Assembly (NCBI GenBank): GCA_902800325.1
Contig: CADCDW010000002.1
Location: 1 to 64,000, forward strand
Origin: an uncultured Lachnospiraceae bacterium
GTDB taxonomy: Bacteria; Bacillota; Clostridia; Lachnospirales; Lachnospiraceae
DNA length: 64,000 nucleotides
Direction of reading: 5' to 3'
Position 1 is the first letter of the stretch; each line of letters begins with the position of its first letter. Of this stretch, positions 17,432-26,360 are shown piece by piece. A model generated the notes under the pieces. That model made no database searches and was not told the DNA's origin. It worked only from the letters and a program-made list of their open reading frames with translations. The position numbers were made by a program, and so were the translations under genes.

Positions 17432-18527
17432 CAGTCAATTTGCGAGAACCCTTAAAACTGACATTAAAAGAATGATAAAAAGTCTTTCCGGCTTTTTGGT
17501 TACAGCTGCGATATTTGTTGTGATGGCAGGTGTAATTATTTATTATGCTAAAAATTTTGTATTTGATAATGATAAGGCATCTTCTGTTAAGGTCGCTTAT
17601 TTCGTAAATTCAGGTGACGAACTCGGTCAGGGTCAGATTGATATTATAAAAAATATGGAAAGTGTAAAGGAAAGCGCTGCGCTTATCCCTGTTGAATCTG
17701 AGGATGCCGGAAGACGCATGCTTAAGGATAAGGAAGTTGAAGCCTTTTTGGTTGTTCCGGGTAATTTTGTAGATGATATGGGAGATGAGGATTCAGCTAT
17801 AAAGGTTTTTTTTAATGAGGACGAATCCTTTGAGTCTTACCTTGTAAATGATATAGTTACGATTATTTCCGAGTTATATCATACAGAACGTATGGCAGTT
17901 CTGACATACAGGGAAGTGGCAAGGGACAACGGATTTGAAGATGAACAGACGAAAAAAGGTTATAATTCTTTAAATACAAGACTTATGACTGATGTATTTG
18001 CAAGAACCGGTAATTATAAAATAAATGAAATAGATTCTATAGGTATGTATTCAATAGAGCAGATATTTACTTGCTCTATGCTTATACTTATTATGTTTCT
18101 TATGTGTTTTCAGCTTACATCGTATTATAAAGGACATAACAGGGCGTATAAAATACTGCAAAAAATATCCGGTGTTAATGAATTTAAGCTGGCTGTTTCT
18201 AATCTGATATGTGGAACCTTAATACTTTATACACTGTATCTGATTATATTCATATTGCTTTTACTGTTTAAAAGAGGTGTAAGAATAAGTTCGCTTATAA
18301 CGATAATTCCGGTATTGCTTCTTATAGCGGGTTTAACGCTTTGCCTGTCAAATTTGATAGAATCGGAGCATGTTGTAAATATTATGATTTTTCTTGGAGT
18401 TGTAGTTTTGATATATCTTGCAGGAGGATTTGTTCCTCTCTTGCTTATGCCTGAATTTATGCACAAGGTTGCAAAAGTTAATCCTATGACATATCTGCTT
18501 GATTTAACTATGAGGATACTTTACTGA
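17421..18527 (+). CDS. ABC-2-type permease 1 (NatB/YhaP-like)
   Basis: A 368-residue permease: one membrane helix near residues 20-41, an extracellular domain of about 165 residues, and five helices clustered from about 215 to 345. This 1+5 layout with a large loop after helix 1 is the ABC-2 (YhgE/NatB/DrrB-like) pattern. GGGGG precedes the ATG. It is followed 12 bases later by a second permease of the same plan, so the transporter is likely a heterodimer. Confidence 0.85.
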   Translation: MSGSSQFARTLKTDIKRMIKSLSGFLVTAAIFVVMAGVIIYYAKNFVFDNDKASSVKVAYFVNSGDELGQGQIDIIKNMESVKESAALIPVESEDAGRRMLKDKEVEAFLVVPGNFVDDMGDEDSAIKVFFNEDESFESYLVNDIVTIISELYHTERMAVLTYREVARDNGFEDEQTKKGYNSLNTRLMTDVFARTGNYKINEIDSIGMYSIEQIFTCSMLILIMFLMCFQLTSYYKGHNRAYKILQKISGVNEFKLAVSNLICGTLILYTLYLIIFILLLLFKRGVRISSLITIIPVLLLIAGLTLCLSNLIESEHVVNIMIFLGVVVLIYLAGGFVPLLLMPEFMHKVAKVNPMTYLLDLTMRILY

Positions 18528-18539
18528 GGGGAGGTAAGT

Positions 18540-19562
18540 ATGAAGCTGTTTTTAAATCGCTTTGGTATAATGATTAAAAGAACGTTCAAACAGCCGGTGT
18601 ATATTATTATGCTCTTACTTTTGCTTTCACTTAGCATTTTATATACATTTATTCCTTCGGAAAAAAAGAGTCTATATATAACCGCTGCAGTATTGTGTGA
18701 AGATTCTTCACCTGAAGCGGGTTTATTTATGGAGAAACTTATAAATAGTAATTCAGTATTTACTTTCTATGAAGTCGAAAGTCTTGAACAGCTTAAAGAA
18801 GACGTGATAAGCGGAAAGGCAAATTCAGGTTTTGCGATTCCCAAAGGGTATATATATGATTCTGCTTTGAGAGATTTTGATGGTTTTATAACCGAATATG
18901 TAACTGCAGGATCTTTTTTGCCTATGGTAGCCATCGAAGAAATATATGTTAAAATCTTCAAATATACTACTTTTGAAATTTTAAAGCAGCAACTTATCGA
19001 ACAGGATTCTTCTTTGATAAATGCAATATCTGATATAAAAAATACATTTGAGAATTATAATGTTGAGGAAACGCTTTTTAATACAGATAAAGAATATGAT
19101 GAGTATGCCAATCTTACCCAAAATTCTAAAATGGAACTGCCTATAAGGAAAATTTCAGGATTGTTTATATATATAGCAGCAATACTTGGAACTGCGGCTT
19201 ATATCACTGACAGAGAGAATAATATATATCTTTTGATGAGCCGTGCAGAAAAAGTATCTTTGAGGTTTATCCATATAATGGCATCAGTGTTGCCGCTTGG
19301 AATAACTACATTTTTGATAATGCTTGTGCTTAAAGAAATGTCACCTGTAAGAAGTGCATTACATGTTCTTTGGTATATGATTGTTGTCTCAGGTGTATCG
19401 CTTATCTTAGGGTTACTTTTTAAAAGAAGCAAATCATTTTATAAAATTCTTCCGATTCTTCTGGTATTTACCATGGTGCTCGGCGGAGTGTTCATAGATG
19501 TAGGAAAATACAGCGTTTTAATGGATTTTTTGGCAAAATTATGTCCTCCGTATTACTTTTAA
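18540..19562 (+). CDS. ABC-2-type permease 2
   Basis: A 340-residue permease with helix 1 at about residues 20-36, an extracellular region to about 205, and four to five C-terminal helices. Its conserved features are the same as those of its neighbour, with which it shares little obvious identity. GAGGGGAGG precedes the ATG. It is the last gene of the unit and is followed by a strong terminator. The cargo is unknown. Confidence 0.82.
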   Translation: MKLFLNRFGIMIKRTFKQPVYIIMLLLLLSLSILYTFIPSEKKSLYITAAVLCEDSSPEAGLFMEKLINSNSVFTFYEVESLEQLKEDVISGKANSGFAIPKGYIYDSALRDFDGFITEYVTAGSFLPMVAIEEIYVKIFKYTTFEILKQQLIEQDSSLINAISDIKNTFENYNVEETLFNTDKEYDEYANLTQNSKMELPIRKISGLFIYIAAILGTAAYITDRENNIYLLMSRAEKVSLRFIHIMASVLPLGITTFLIMLVLKEMSPVRSALHVLWYMIVVSGVSLILGLLFKRSKSFYKILPILLVFTMVLGGVFIDVGKYSVLMDFLAKLCPPYYF

Positions 19563-19577
19563 ATTCGGGAAAAATTT

Positions 19578-19602
19578 CGGGCTTTTTTAAGCCCGATTTT
19601 TA
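19578..19602 (+). terminator. Rho-independent terminator of the ABC exporter operon
   Basis: CGGGC (19578-19582) pairs with GCCCG (19591-19595), extended by A/T pairs in the loop, and is followed by ATTTTTA. Confidence 0.85.
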
Positions 19603-19667
19603 CGTTATAAATCTCATTTTATGAATCGAAATGTAAACTTTTGGATACAATGGTGCAAAATTTAATC

Positions 19668-19696
19668 TTTACTTATATCATGCATAATGTTATAGT
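19668..19696 (+). promoter_or_regulatory. Promoter of the Tad pilus operon
   Basis: TTTACT (19668-19673), a 17-bp spacer and TATAGT (19691-19696). The predicted start of transcription, about 19703, coincides with the first base of the structured leader. Confidence 0.5.
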
Positions 19697-19702
19697 CTAA
19701 AT

Positions 19703-19817
19703 GTAGCCGGGAAAGGCTATATCTAAAGCTGACACAAAGCCTGTATGTCGGCTCAGAAATATCTATTAATTAATACAATATTTCACCGTGTAACTAAATA
19801 TTAAAGGAGGTAAGGAT
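19703..19817 (+). ncRNA. Structured 5' leader of the Tad operon (candidate cis-regulatory RNA)
   Basis: Three consecutive hairpins fill the leader: TAGCC/GGCTA with a 6-nt loop (19704-19719), AGCTGACA/TGTCGGCT with an 11-nt loop (19727-19753), and GAAATAT/ATATTTC with a 15-nt loop (19756-19784). AAGCC in the loop of the second could pair with the 3' arm of the first (GGCT), allowing a pseudoknot. The GACACAAAGCC segment recalls the GACGCAAAGCC core of class I cyclic-di-GMP riboswitches, but the remaining conserved parts of that class are missing, so no class is assigned. Confidence 0.45.
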
Positions 19818-20276
19818 ATAGAATATATCTTTAGTGTTACTTTGGCTTTTTTTGCCATGGTGTGTGATTTGCGTACCTTTAAGATACCAAATCGGTTATG
19901 CATCCTTGGTGTAGTTTCAGGACTCTTTTTTAATCTGTTTTTTTATGGATTAAATGGCGTGAAAATGAGCTTATTCGGAATTTTTTGTCCTGTAGTTATG
20001 CTTTATATACTGTTCCTGATTAAGGTGATTGGTGCCGGTGACATCAAATTACTTATGGGAATAGGTGCATTTGTATCTAAAAAAATAATATTTATAATCA
20101 TTGCCACGTTTGTCATAGCATCTATTTATTCATTGATTTGCGTTATTTGTAAGCTGTTCAGGCTAATGAGTGATAAATCAAAAACTCGTTACAGCTTTTC
20201 AAGGATGCATCTTTCGGTTCCGGTTTTTCTGGCATGCATGATGAGCATAATCTTAAATATGACAGGCGCATGGTAA
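19818..20276 (+). CDS. tadV: Prepilin peptidase (A24 family, TadV/CpaA-like), probable non-canonical start
   Basis: A polytopic aspartyl peptidase that cleaves prepilin leaders of the Tad pilus. The two catalytic aspartates are in VCDLRTFKIPN (helix 1 end) and GAGDIKLL. Hydrophobic segments cover most of the 150 residues. Only a TTG at 19842 offers a usual start, but it lies over 30 bases from the excellent AAAGGAGG (19803-19810) and would cut off part of helix 1. In the same frame an ATA at 19818, 7 bases from the ribosome site, would give a normal N-terminus (M-EYIFSVTLAFF). The start at ATA is inferred. First gene of the Tad operon. Confidence 0.8.
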   Translation: MEYIFSVTLAFFAMVCDLRTFKIPNRLCILGVVSGLFFNLFFYGLNGVKMSLFGIFCPVVMLYILFLIKVIGAGDIKLLMGIGAFVSKKIIFIIIATFVIASIYSLICVICKLFRLMSDKSKTRYSFSRMHLSVPVFLACMMSIILNMTGAW

Positions 20277-20290
20277 AAGGGGTGATAACT

Positions 20291-21211
20291 TTGCAGGAGT
20301 ATAGAATTGGAATATGTGACAGCGATACAGGCTATGTAGTCGGTTTTATGGAATATATAAACATGAATAATGAAATACCGCTAAGGGTGTCGGCTTTTTC
20401 AGGAGTAGAGGCAATTACAGAATATTTGGAGTATAACGGACTGGATCTGCTTTTACTGGAAGAAGGTATCGAGAAGAAAGATTTTAAAGTCAAGGTGGTG
20501 GGGCTGTCGAATGTTAAGAAAATTAATGAAGATAATGCTTTGATTTACAAATATCAAAGTACTTACAAGATAGCTGAAATTATAACTCACCTGCTCAATG
20601 AAGATAATCAGAATATAAAAATGTCAAGCTATGTTTACGGAATATATTCCCCTATAGGGAGATCCGGCAAAACATCGCTTGCAAGGGGAATTTGCAATTA
20701 CTATAGTGAGAGCTTTTATATAGGATTTGAAGAGTATTCGGGGTGCTTCAATAAAACCTATGCAAGTTCAAGATACAAAGAAATATATGAGCGGTTTATG
20801 TATTATCTTATTAGTGAAAACCTTTTGATTACGGAAACTATAGAAGAACTCTATGAAGAAACAGGATTGAAAGCGTTTATTGCACTTGATTATATGGATT
20901 TAAAACAGCTTGAACGCAAGCATATAAAGTGGCTTGCAGAAGTATTGAGGGAGGCCGAAAGTTACAAACGTATTGTATTTGATATAGGTATTGGGGCTAT
21001 GTCAGATATAGATATTATGTCAGACATGGATAAGGTTTATGTAACTGTACTGAATGATAAAAATTCAATTAATAAACTCGGTATGTTTAAAGCTTTGTTG
21101 GCTGATAAAAAGAACGTATTATTGGAGCAAAAAATAAACTATGTAGAAGTTCCCGGGACAGAATATGACAGTAAGATTATGAGAGAATTTATAATTCGGA
21201 GTGGTATGTAA
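20291..21211 (+). CDS. tadZ: TadZ/CpaE-like ParA-family ATPase
   Basis: About 306 residues starting at TTG 20291, which has AAGGGG 9 bases upstream; the longer frame would overlap tadV. An N-terminal receiver-like region of about 110 residues precedes a MinD/ParA-type ATPase with the deviant P-loop YSPIGRSGKTS (near residue 120). The normal Lys in the deviant KGGxGKT position is replaced (PIGRSGK), as in many TadZ proteins that localise the pilus machine rather than move DNA. It lies between the peptidase and tadA, the usual place for tadZ. Confidence 0.75.
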   Translation: MQEYRIGICDSDTGYVVGFMEYINMNNEIPLRVSAFSGVEAITEYLEYNGLDLLLLEEGIEKKDFKVKVVGLSNVKKINEDNALIYKYQSTYKIAEIITHLLNEDNQNIKMSSYVYGIYSPIGRSGKTSLARGICNYYSESFYIGFEEYSGCFNKTYASSRYKEIYERFMYYLISENLLITETIEELYEETGLKAFIALDYMDLKQLERKHIKWLAEVLREAESYKRIVFDIGIGAMSDIDIMSDMDKVYVTVLNDKNSINKLGMFKALLADKKNVLLEQKINYVEVPGTEYDSKIMREFIIRSGM

Positions 21212-21213
21212 AG

Positions 21214-22464
21214 ATGGAGGACGGTGTAAAAAGAAAACTAAAAAATAAAGTATTGATGGAGCTTGATTTAAGCATTGAACCGACAGATGAAGATATAAGC
21301 CGGATAATAGACAGATGCATTTTGGAAGAAGATAAAAGCGGATATTTGCCATTAAAGGAAAAAGTGGAGTTAAGAAAGGAATTGTTCAATTCGCTAAGAA
21401 GACTGGATGTGCTTACAGAGTACTTAGAAGATGAAGGTGTAACTGAAATCATGGTAAATGGTTATAACTGCATATACCTTGAACGAAGCGGGAAAATCGA
21501 AAAGGCTTCAAAGTGTTTTGAGTCCGAAGAAAAACTAAAGTCTGTTGTACAGCAGATAGTGGCTGATTGTAACAGGAGAATAAATGAAGCAAGTCCTATT
21601 GTTGACGCAAGATTAAAGGACGGTTCGAGAGTAAATATGGTTTTAAATCCTGTTGCGTTAAACGGACCCGTCATAACTATAAGAAAATTTCCAAAAGATG
21701 TTATGACTTTGGAAAAGCTTATCCGGCTGGATGCCGTGGATGAAAAAACAGCAGATTTTTTAAAACTTTTGGTAAAAGCAGGATATAACATTTTTATTTC
21801 AGGAGGTACAGGTTCGGGCAAAACAACATTTTTAAATGCGTTATCGGCTTATATTCCAAAAGATGAAAGAGTAATAACTATAGAGGATGCTGCAGAACTT
21901 CAGCTTAAGGGTATTCCTAATCTTATAAGTCTTGAAGCAAGAAATGCAAATGTTGAAGGTGAAAATGAGATTACCATAAGAGATTTGATAAAGACAAGTT
22001 TAAGGATGAGACCTGATCGAATTATAGTTGGTGAGGTTAGGGATGAGGCCGCCATAGATATGCTGCAGGCTATGAATACCGGACATGATGGTTCGCTGTC
22101 TACCGGACATGCTAATTCAAGCCGGGATATGCTTTCAAGGCTTGAAACCATGGTACTTATGGGCATGGAGATTCCTTTGGAAGCTGTAAGAATGCAGATT
22201 GCATCTGCCGTTGATATAATCATTCATCTTGGACGTATGCGTGATAAAAGCAGAAGGGTAATTGAAATAAGTGAGGTGTTGAAGGTAAAAATGGGTGAAA
22301 TAGAGATTAACAAGTTATATGAATTTGTAGAAACAGGAGAAGTTAAAGGAAAAATAAAAGGAGCTTTAAAAAGGGTAAATGATCTTATCAATACAGATAA
22401 GCTTATAAATGCAGGGCTTTATGACGAGTATAAGGAGTCGATAAATGGACTACAGAAAATATAA
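21214..22464 (+). CDS. tadA: Tad pilus assembly ATPase TadA/CpaF
   Basis: A 416-residue secretion ATPase that powers pilus extension and possibly retraction. Visible motifs: [17 protein letters not shown] (Walker A, about residue 195), [10 protein letters not shown] (Asp box, about 221), [20 protein letters not shown] (Walker B, about 266) and [12 protein letters not shown] (His box, about 289). Length and spacing match TadA/CpaF. It starts 3 bases after tadZ and its end overlaps tadB by 20 bases. Confidence 0.96.
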   Translation: MEDGVKRKLKNKVLMELDLSIEPTDEDISRIIDRCILEEDKSGYLPLKEKVELRKELFNSLRRLDVLTEYLEDEGVTEIMVNGYNCIYLERSGKIEKASKCFESEEKLKSVVQQIVADCNRRINEASPIVDARLKDGSRVNMVLNPVALNGPVITIRKFPKDVMTLEKLIRLDAVDEKTADFLKLLVKAGYNIFISGGTGSGKTTFLNALSAYIPKDERVITIEDAAELQLKGIPNLISLEARNANVEGENEITIRDLIKTSLRMRPDRIIVGEVRDEAAIDMLQAMNTGHDGSLSTGHANSSRDMLSRLETMVLMGMEIPLEAVRMQIASAVDIIIHLGRMRDKSRRVIEISEVLKVKMGEIEINKLYEFVETGEVKGKIKGALKRVNDLINTDKLINAGLYDEYKESINGLQKI

Positions 22465-23185
22465 CCCTGACAGGGCGTGGATATTGAAAGAGATAATAAA
22501 ACTTGTCCTGATTGATGTGATAGTTGGATCTCTTTTTTTTAGAAATCTTTTGGCACTGATTTTAATTATGCCGTTTGGATATTTCATATGGAAAAGAGAT
22601 GCTGCAAAGACCATCAAAGCAAGAAAAAAGGTACTTTCCAAAGAATTTAAGGATATGATTACGTCACTTTCGGGAAATGTTAATGCCGGTTATTCGCTTG
22701 AAAAAGCATTTTATAAAACCTACGAGGATTTGATTAAGAGTGGAATAACATATGAATACATAATTGATGAAGTCAAACTGATACTTCATGGACTGGAATA
22801 TAACAAGCGCATAGAAGATATGCTTTTGGATTTGGCTAAAAGAAGTGATGTAGAAGATATAAAGGATTTCTCGGAGCTTATAACAGTATCAAAGATTTAT
22901 GGAGGAAATATTGTAGCTGTTATAAGGCAGACAGTAAGTAATCTTAGCGGAAAGTACATGGTTGAAGACGAGATTGAAACGATAATTGCAGCAAAGAAAA
23001 TGGAAGGAAAGATAATGCTTGCTATGCCTTTTTTAATAATTATTTATATGAATATTACCAATAAAGGATATATGAACGTTATCTATTATTCTCTTCCCGG
23101 AAAAATAATTATGGCTGTGGGGCTTTTGCTTATTGGCTTAGCAGGAGTATCTATAGACAAAATTGTAAACATAGAAGTTGAGTGA
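22445..23185 (+). CDS. tadB: Tad pilus inner-membrane platform protein TadB
   Basis: A 246-residue GSPII_F-type protein: membrane helices at about residues 15-45 (two), then a cytoplasmic region with the conserved LSGNVNAGYSLEKAF segment and IKDFSELITVSKIYGGN, and two C-terminal helices (about 188-238). ATG 22445 is preceded by AAGGAG. The short N-terminal region fits the clostridial version of TadB. Confidence 0.9.
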   Translation: MDYRKYNPDRAWILKEIIKLVLIDVIVGSLFFRNLLALILIMPFGYFIWKRDAAKTIKARKKVLSKEFKDMITSLSGNVNAGYSLEKAFYKTYEDLIKSGITYEYIIDEVKLILHGLEYNKRIEDMLLDLAKRSDVEDIKDFSELITVSKIYGGNIVAVIRQTVSNLSGKYMVEDEIETIIAAKKMEGKIMLAMPFLIIIYMNITNKGYMNVIYYSLPGKIIMAVGLLLIGLAGVSIDKIVNIEVE

Positions 23186-23194
23186 GGTATAAAA

Positions 23195-24586
23195 ATGTTA
23201 ATTATAAACCTGATTATTATAATTATATTTTTTCTGTTGGCACTTATCAGCAGGAAACATTTCAGTAAATATAAGAATGTATTTGAAATGATAAGCTTTC
23301 CGATATATGAGCTTATCAGCAGGAATTTGAATTTAAATAAAAAACAAGCTGACTTACGAAAAATCAACATAGTTTCTGACGCAGGACTTAAGGAAATATG
23401 CAGACTTTATTATACAAAAATTATTTCAATATGTATGGTTGTTATTTTTGTAATAAATTTAGCTTGCGGGATAATGGCAGTCTATAAACAATTTAATAAC
23501 GAGGAGATATCCAATATCGTCCAAAGAGGCGATTATGATGACGATGTTAGTATAGCTAAGGTCTACATAGGAGAATCCGGTGAACAAACGGAGTATGAGC
23601 TTGCGGTATATCCGCGAGAATATACATATGAGGAATTTGCTGCCGAGGCTCAAAAGGTTTTTAACGAGCTAAGAGTTGACATATTGGCAAATAATGAAGA
23701 TTTAAATCATATAAAGGAAGATCTGAATCTTCCTTCATATGATGAAAAAGGAAGATTTGATATCAGTTGGTCAAGCGATTATCCGGAATATATTCTTCCA
23801 TCGGGTAAGGTAAATACTGAAGAGATGAAAAGCGAAACAAAAGTTAATCTTGTGGCAAAAATTGAGTATCTGGATTTTGTGGCTGAAGATAATTTCAATC
23901 TGGTACTCATACCGGGTAGTAAGCCGGAAGAATTAAGCGATAAGGTTGGTGTTGTATTGAAGCAGATAGAAGCAGACAACCGAAATTCTTCAAGTTTTGA
24001 ATTGCCTGACGAAGTAGAAGGAGAACGTATATCATTAAAGCCGGTTGACAATGCCATTTATAGTCGTCTTTGGATTTTAGGGATTGCAATATGTATTATC
24101 ACGATTGTATATTCCGACTCCGTATTAAATCAAAAAAAAATCCAAAGGAATAATATGTTAAAACTTATGTATCCCTCCTTTGTAAACAGGATGTGTCTGC
24201 TTATGGGGGCAGGGATGAATATCAGAAATTGTTTAAACAATATAATAATAAACTCTGAAAAAAATATACTTACCGGTGAACTTGAATACACCATGAATCA
24301 GATTAAATCCGGTTATGATGAAGCTGCTGCATATGAAGAATTGGGGATAAGAATAGGAATTCCCCAGTATAACAGATTGATGAGTCATATTAGTCAGAAT
24401 CTCAGGATGGGAACCAGAGATTTACGAATGCTTATGGTTGATGAGGTTAAGGAAGCCATGGAGGAAAGGAAGGAGTATGCCAAAAAGAAAGGAGAAAAGG
24501 CATCCACAAAACTTTTGTTTCCTATGATTATACTAATGGCTGTGGTTATAACTATAATCATGTTTCCTGCGTTTGTTGGTTTGTGA
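23195..24586 (+). CDS. tadC: TadC-like platform protein with large inserted extracytoplasmic domain
   Basis: A 463-residue protein. The C-terminal third carries the TadC/GSPII_F region (LMYPSFVNRMCLLMGAGMNIRNC, then the LxxLGxRxGIPQYNRL-type motif and TKLLFPMIILMAVV helix). Upstream of it, between membrane helices at about residues 78-98 and 290-308, lies an inserted region of about 190 residues with YTYEEFAAEAQKVF, WSSDYPEYILPSG and a charged linker, which should face outside the cytoplasm. TadC proteins of proteobacteria lack this domain. Four bases or so separate it from tadB's ribosome region, and flp follows. Confidence 0.85.
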   Translation: MLIINLIIIIIFFLLALISRKHFSKYKNVFEMISFPIYELISRNLNLNKKQADLRKINIVSDAGLKEICRLYYTKIISICMVVIFVINLACGIMAVYKQFNNEEISNIVQRGDYDDDVSIAKVYIGESGEQTEYELAVYPREYTYEEFAAEAQKVFNELRVDILANNEDLNHIKEDLNLPSYDEKGRFDISWSSDYPEYILPSGKVNTEEMKSETKVNLVAKIEYLDFVAEDNFNLVLIPGSKPEELSDKVGVVLKQIEADNRNSSSFELPDEVEGERISLKPVDNAIYSRLWILGIAICIITIVYSDSVLNQKKIQRNNMLKLMYPSFVNRMCLLMGAGMNIRNCLNNIIINSEKNILTGELEYTMNQIKSGYDEAAAYEELGIRIGIPQYNRLMSHISQNLRMGTRDLRMLMVDEVKEAMEERKEYAKKKGEKASTKLLFPMIILMAVVITIIMFPAFVGL

Positions 24587-24617
24587 ATTAATTAATCTAA
24601 GGAGGAGGGATTTTATA

Positions 24618-24791
24618 ATGAACAATTTAGAGAGATTCTTCCGCGAAGAAGATGGCATGGGCGTTGTGGAAGTTATATTGATTATCGTTGTTCTAATAGC
24701 GATGGTTGCTATATTCAAAGATCAGATTGAAAGCTTAGTCAATAATATCTGGAAATCCATAAACAAAGATGCCAAAAAAATATATAGTTGA
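24618..24791 (+). CDS. flp: Flp1-like type IVb pilin subunit
   Basis: A 57-residue pilin precursor. ATG 24618 follows AAGGAGGAGGG; the longer reading from TTG 24573 is rejected. A polar leader ending in FFREEDGMGVVEV contains the cleavage/fifth-Glu pattern (G before a hydrophobic run with Glu), then one membrane helix (about 18-36) and a short basic tail. It matches the Flp1-like family found in Firmicutes Tad loci. This is the likely main fibre subunit, cut by the A24 peptidase at the operon start. Confidence 0.88.
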   Translation: MNNLERFFREEDGMGVVEVILIIVVLIAMVAIFKDQIESLVNNIWKSINKDAKKIYS

Positions 24792-24819
24792 CATTAATGT
24801 TAAGCATCTCTTATATAAA
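24788..24819 (+). promoter_or_regulatory. Possible internal promoter after flp
   Basis: TTGACA (24788-24793) overlaps the flp stop codon and is followed after 18 bp by TATATA (24812-24817). It would give separate expression of the DUF5702 gene and following genes. Confidence 0.4.
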
Positions 24820-24863
24820 CGAATATATATAATGTACACGGTTAATTAAGTATGGAGGAGAAT

Positions 24864-26360
24864 ATGAATAATAAAGGACAGATTACGGTTTTTATAAGTT
24901 TAATAATGTGTGCCGTGGTTATGCTTGGGTTATTTGCTCTAAAAATATGCAGATTTTATAATGCAAAGGCAAAATCCGCACAAGTTGTAAATACAGCTAT
25001 ATCGGACGTTAAATCCGGGTTTAACAGCTATATATATGAGCATTATCATATTCTTCTCTTTGATAAAACAGATTATGGCAAGGGTGAAGCGGCAGTTGAA
25101 AAGTTTTTAGGTGATAATATTAAAGATAACCTTGATAATGATCAAAGCCTAATCTATATAGCTATAACAGATTTTGATTTACTTATGGACAATGATTGCG
25201 AAGCTTTAAAGCAACAGATAAACGATTATACGGTGTATGCTGCTATAAGTTATGGTGCAAATGAAATTTTGTCAAAAACAGGAGGCAAGGAAGCTGTTGT
25301 TGAAGAAACTGTATTTAACAATATGGATACCGAAACAAACAACGGTTCATTAGAAGATAAGCCGGATGAGGAATCTTCCAATAAAAGAAAAGAGAAATCC
25401 TCTGAAGAAAAAAAGGATGACTCAGCCATAGAAGATGAAAATAAAAACGAAAAGACCAATAGAAAGTTAAGTTTGTCCGGCTCTGATGATGATCCCAGGG
25501 ATTTTGCAAAGACGCTTGGGAAAAAAGGAATTTTATTTTTTGTTGCCCCGGATGATTTGGAAGTTAGTACGGATAACATAAATTTATATGAATGTCCTTC
25601 AAAAGGAAGAAGTGGTTTGTGGAATCCGTATAATCTCAATGATAAGTTTGACAGTTATAGCAGATTAAAAAAGGATTTAAAACAAAATCCTTCATGGAAT
25701 AATGCGTTAGCAGATGCAGGATGTGGGCTTGCATATGCGAAAGACGTATTCAACAGTGCGGTAAATCAGGAAGTGAACGAAGATTCTGTTTTTAAGTTTG
25801 AAATTGAATATCTTATCTGTGGAAGAACTTCAGATGAAACGAATCTGAAACATACAGTAAACAAGATAATAGCTATTAGATTTCCAATTAATTATTCATA
25901 CCTTTTAACCGACACACCTAAAATGAGCAAGGTTAAGTCTATAGCATTTTCACTTAGCTTGGTAACTGCCATACCCGAGCCGGTTTTGAAATATCTGATT
26001 GCGGGATGCTGGTCTTATATCGAAGCAGTATCTGACGTAAGAATACTTTTAAATGGGAAAAAACAACCTTTTGAGAAGAATCGTGAGAATTGGAAAACAG
26101 ATATAGATAATCTGACGGAAAGTTTTGTGAAAGAAGATGAGAACGAAGGAGAAGGAATGGGGTATGAGGATTATCTGCTCATACTCATGGCGATAAATAT
26201 GGATGATGCTTATATCAGAATGCTTGATTTAATCCAACTCAATACCAGACAATTTTATCCGGAGTTCAGAATGGAAAATGCGGCAGTGGGGCTGACTGTT
26301 GATGCAAGTATAGAGTGTGAGGACAGTATTTTTAATTACAGTATAAGCGGAGGATATTAA
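24864..26360 (+). CDS. DUF5702-like Tad-associated membrane protein
   Basis: About 498 residues; ATG 24864 is chosen because GGAGGAG lies 4 to 10 bases upstream, while the ATG at 24852 overlaps that site. A type IV-pilin-like N-terminus (NNKGQITVFISLIMCAVVML) is followed by a long extracytoplasmic region beginning FYNAKAKSAQVVNTAISDVKSGFNS. A highly charged Ser/Lys/Glu linker (about residues 160-205) divides it from a globular part with GCGLAYAKDVFN and INYSYLLTDTPKMSK. This is the DUF5702 protein normally present in Lachnospiraceae Tad loci and takes the place of TadG. Function probably in pilus assembly or tip, inferred from context. Confidence 0.75.
   Translation: MNNKGQITVFISLIMCAVVMLGLFALKICRFYNAKAKSAQVVNTAISDVKSGFNSYIYEHYHILLFDKTDYGKGEAAVEKFLGDNIKDNLDNDQSLIYIAITDFDLLMDNDCEALKQQINDYTVYAAISYGANEILSKTGGKEAVVEETVFNNMDTETNNGSLEDKPDEESSNKRKEKSSEEKKDDSAIEDENKNEKTNRKLSLSGSDDDPRDFAKTLGKKGILFFVAPDDLEVSTDNINLYECPSKGRSGLWNPYNLNDKFDSYSRLKKDLKQNPSWNNALADAGCGLAYAKDVFNSAVNQEVNEDSVFKFEIEYLICGRTSDETNLKHTVNKIIAIRFPINYSYLLTDTPKMSKVKSIAFSLSLVTAIPEPVLKYLIAGCWSYIEAVSDVRILLNGKKQPFEKNRENWKTDIDNLTESFVKEDENEGEGMGYEDYLLILMAINMDDAYIRMLDLIQLNTRQFYPEFRMENAAVGLTVDASIECEDSIFNYSISGGY

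Noticed and set aside
19690..19790. Class I cyclic-di-GMP riboswitch before the Tad operon
   Set aside because: Only the GACACAAAGCC piece resembles the class; the GCAAACC and GAAA parts and the second receptor stem are not found, so only an unclassified structured leader is reported.
20234..20290. Longer start of tadZ overlapping tadV
   Set aside because: The TTG at 20291 has a good ribosome site and gives a normal N-terminus, whereas the upstream codons repeat tadV coding in another frame.
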